This document shows, in pieces, positions 4,818-5,881 of a stretch of DNA of 5,881 bases (positions are counted from its first letter, which is position 1; each line of letters starts with the position of its first letter). The translations under genes were made by a program, and so were the position numbers. The stretch lies in assembly GCA_945861845.1 (NCBI GenBank), contig CAMAWS010000239.1, positions 1-5,881 on the forward strand, given 5' to 3'. The DNA is from Candidatus Sulfopaludibacter sp. SbA3. GTDB taxonomy: Bacteria; Acidobacteriota; Terriglobia; 20CM-2-55-15. The notes below the pieces were generated by a model, which saw only the letters and a program-made list of their open reading frames with translations, searched no databases and was not told where the DNA came from.

Positions 4818-5501
4818 ATGAGAACCCTCGAGGACCTGGAGCGCGATCTCGATTATCGATTCAGCGATTCACTGTTGCTGCAGAAGGCCCTCACGCACAG
4901 CTCTCATGCGCACGAGCAGAATCCGGAGTCGGGTGACAACGAACAATTGGAGTTTCTCGGCGATTCGATCCTCGGGTTTGTTGTCAGTGACATGCTGTAC
5001 CGCGCGCATCCGACTTTGACGGAGGGGCAGCTTTCAAAACTGAAGGGTTTCCTGGTCAGCTCTGCTAACCTTGTCAAATACGCCGAACAGCTTCGGCTTG
5101 GCGAATACCTTCATCTCGGAAGGGGAGAAGAGAAGACAGGCGGCCGGACGAAGCAGGCGCTGCTCGTGGACGCGTATGAGGCCATCCTGGGCGCTATATA
5201 CCTGGATGGTGGATTCGATGTGGCCCGCCGGTTCCTGCTGCGATTTTTTGAACCGCAGATTGGCGATGTCGGGGACTCGATCCGGCATTTCACCGATTTC
5301 AAGACTGCCCTCCAGGAAAGCCTCCAGGAGCGGCAGAAGAGCCGGGCAGAATATATCGTGAGCAGCGAGATTGGACCCGACCACGAGAAACTGTTTACGG
5401 TTGACGTGATGGTCGACGGTGATTGCATTGCTCGTGGACTCGGGCTCACAAAGAAAGCGGCCGAGCAGGCCGCGGCACGGCACGCTCTGAATAAATCTTG
5501 A
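4818..5501 (+). CDS. rnc: Ribonuclease III
   Basis: This 227-residue enzyme cuts double-stranded RNA in rRNA and mRNA processing, in the cytoplasm, as a homodimer. The N-terminal catalytic domain (1-150) has the family signature NEQLEFLGDSIL (41-52) and DAYEAILGAIYLDGG (118-132). Metal-binding residues E42, D49, D118 and E121 fall at the spacing seen in E. coli (E38, D45, D114, E117). ALTHSS (24-29) is also conserved. The C-terminal double-stranded-RNA-binding domain covers about 157-225 and ends KKAAEQAAARHAL. ATG 4818 gives the normal distance to ALTHSS. An in-frame GTG at 4776 would add 14 residues encoded by one arm of the hairpin and is unlikely. There is no Shine-Dalgarno sequence before 4818, and the base of the 30-bp stem is only 6 nt away, so initiation must depend on how that structure is handled. 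lepB follows after 23 bp, probably in one operon. Confidence 0.97.
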   Translation: MRTLEDLERDLDYRFSDSLLLQKALTHSSHAHEQNPESGDNEQLEFLGDSILGFVVSDMLYRAHPTLTEGQLSKLKGFLVSSANLVKYAEQLRLGEYLHLGRGEEKTGGRTKQALLVDAYEAILGAIYLDGGFDVARRFLLRFFEPQIGDVGDSIRHFTDFKTALQESLQERQKSRAEYIVSSEIGPDHEKLFTVDVMVDGDCIARGLGLTKKAAEQAAARHALNKS

Positions 5502-5510
5502 GCATGCGGG

Positions 5511-5520
5511 AAGGAAGGGG
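5511..5520 (+). promoter_or_regulatory. Shine-Dalgarno sequence of lepB
   Basis: AAGGAAGGGG ends 4 nt before ATG 5525, with the AGGA part 9 nt away. It supports 5525 over an in-frame ATG at 5504 that has no such site. It contrasts with rnc directly upstream, which lacks one. Confidence 0.7.
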
Positions 5521-5524
5521 ATCA

Positions 5525-5881
5525 ATGACGGAAGCGGCGGTCTATAAGAAATCAACCGTTCGTGAATATTTCGAGTCTCTGGTCATCACCGTAATCCTCG
5601 CCCTGTTCGGCACGACTTTCATTGTGCAGGCCTTCAAGATTCCGACTCCATCCATGGAAGACAATCTTCTTGTCGGCGATCACCTGCTCGTCAACAAGTT
5701 TGTGTTCGGTTCCCAGGGATCCATCCTGGATGCAGTACTGCCTTTCAAGAATGTCAACCGGGGCGACGTCATCGTTTTCAAGTATCCCAAGGATTTGACA
5801 AAACACTATGTGAAGCGGGCAATCGGCCTGCCGGGTGACAGGCTGAAGGTCGTCGACCAGCAGGTATTTGTTAACGGGAAG
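5525..5881 (+). CDS. lepB: Signal peptidase I, N-terminal part (continues beyond window)
   Basis: Only the first 119 codons are in the window; the frame is open at 5881. The enzyme removes signal peptides from exported proteins at the outer face of the cytoplasmic membrane, such as those predicted for the two TPR proteins upstream. A single membrane segment (about 18-36, SLVITVILALFGTTFIVQA) precedes the catalytic box FKIPTPSMEDNLLVGD, in which S43 is the nucleophile. Box YVKRAIGLPGD (95-105) supplies the general-base lysine K97. Both members of the Ser-Lys dyad are therefore present. RGDVIVFKYP (79-88) is the conserved segment between them. The start is ATG 5525 with a strong Shine-Dalgarno sequence. 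It follows rnc by 23 bp; rnc and lepB are neighbours in many bacteria and are probably co-transcribed here. The C-terminal boxes lie outside the window. Confidence 0.95.
   Translation, partial: MTEAAVYKKSTVREYFESLVITVILALFGTTFIVQAFKIPTPSMEDNLLVGDHLLVNKFVFGSQGSILDAVLPFKNVNRGDVIVFKYPKDLTKHYVKRAIGLPGDRLKVVDQQVFVNGK

Noticed and set aside
5034..5555. 173-residue minus-strand open frame opposite rnc
   Set aside because: Pure shadow of RNase III, whose catalytic residues and RNA-binding domain are intact on the plus strand.

Overview
The window reads as ordinary chromosomal DNA from a GC-rich soil-type bacterium, most likely an acidobacterium (Solibacter/Bryobacter-like). This is inference. It rests on the style of the Ser/Thr kinase N-terminus, the kinase plus SUMF1-type pairing, two secreted TPR proteins and the rnc-lepB order. 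No rRNA, tRNA, CRISPR array, transposase or origin is visible.

Left part (34-2047), all on the minus strand. Reading in the direction of transcription: a xylose-isomerase-like TIM-barrel protein (2047-1205), a two-gene toxin-antitoxin module (DUF104-type antitoxin 1141-920, MazF/PemK toxin 919-542), and a broken gene (472-34). The broken gene has the ATP-binding N-terminus of a Ser/Thr kinase joined, with a frameshift, to the last 80 or so residues of an FGE-sulfatase (SUMF1) domain. It looks like the remnant of one large kinase-SUMF1 gene that lost its middle.

Centre (2048-2073). The isomerase gene and a rightward gene diverge from an extremely compact region. Their candidate -10 boxes overlap and lie only a few bases from the start codons, which suggests leaderless or near-leaderless mRNAs.

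Right part (2059-5881), all on the plus strand: two predicted secreted TPR proteins (2059-3576 and 3675-4736), ribonuclease III (rnc, 4818-5501) and the first 119 codons of signal peptidase I (lepB, 5525 to the window edge). The first TPR protein also carries a degenerate HExxH-like motif, HTYLH.

The most striking non-coding element is a perfect 30-bp inverted repeat with a 5-nt loop (4747-4811). It lies between the second TPR gene and rnc and ends 6 nt before the rnc start codon, which has no Shine-Dalgarno sequence. It could be a terminator, a dispersed palindromic repeat, or a double-stranded RNA target through which RNase III controls its own gene. I found no clearly new multi-gene system. 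The rnc hairpin, the kinase-SUMF1 deletion and the overlapping divergent promoters are the points most worth checking.
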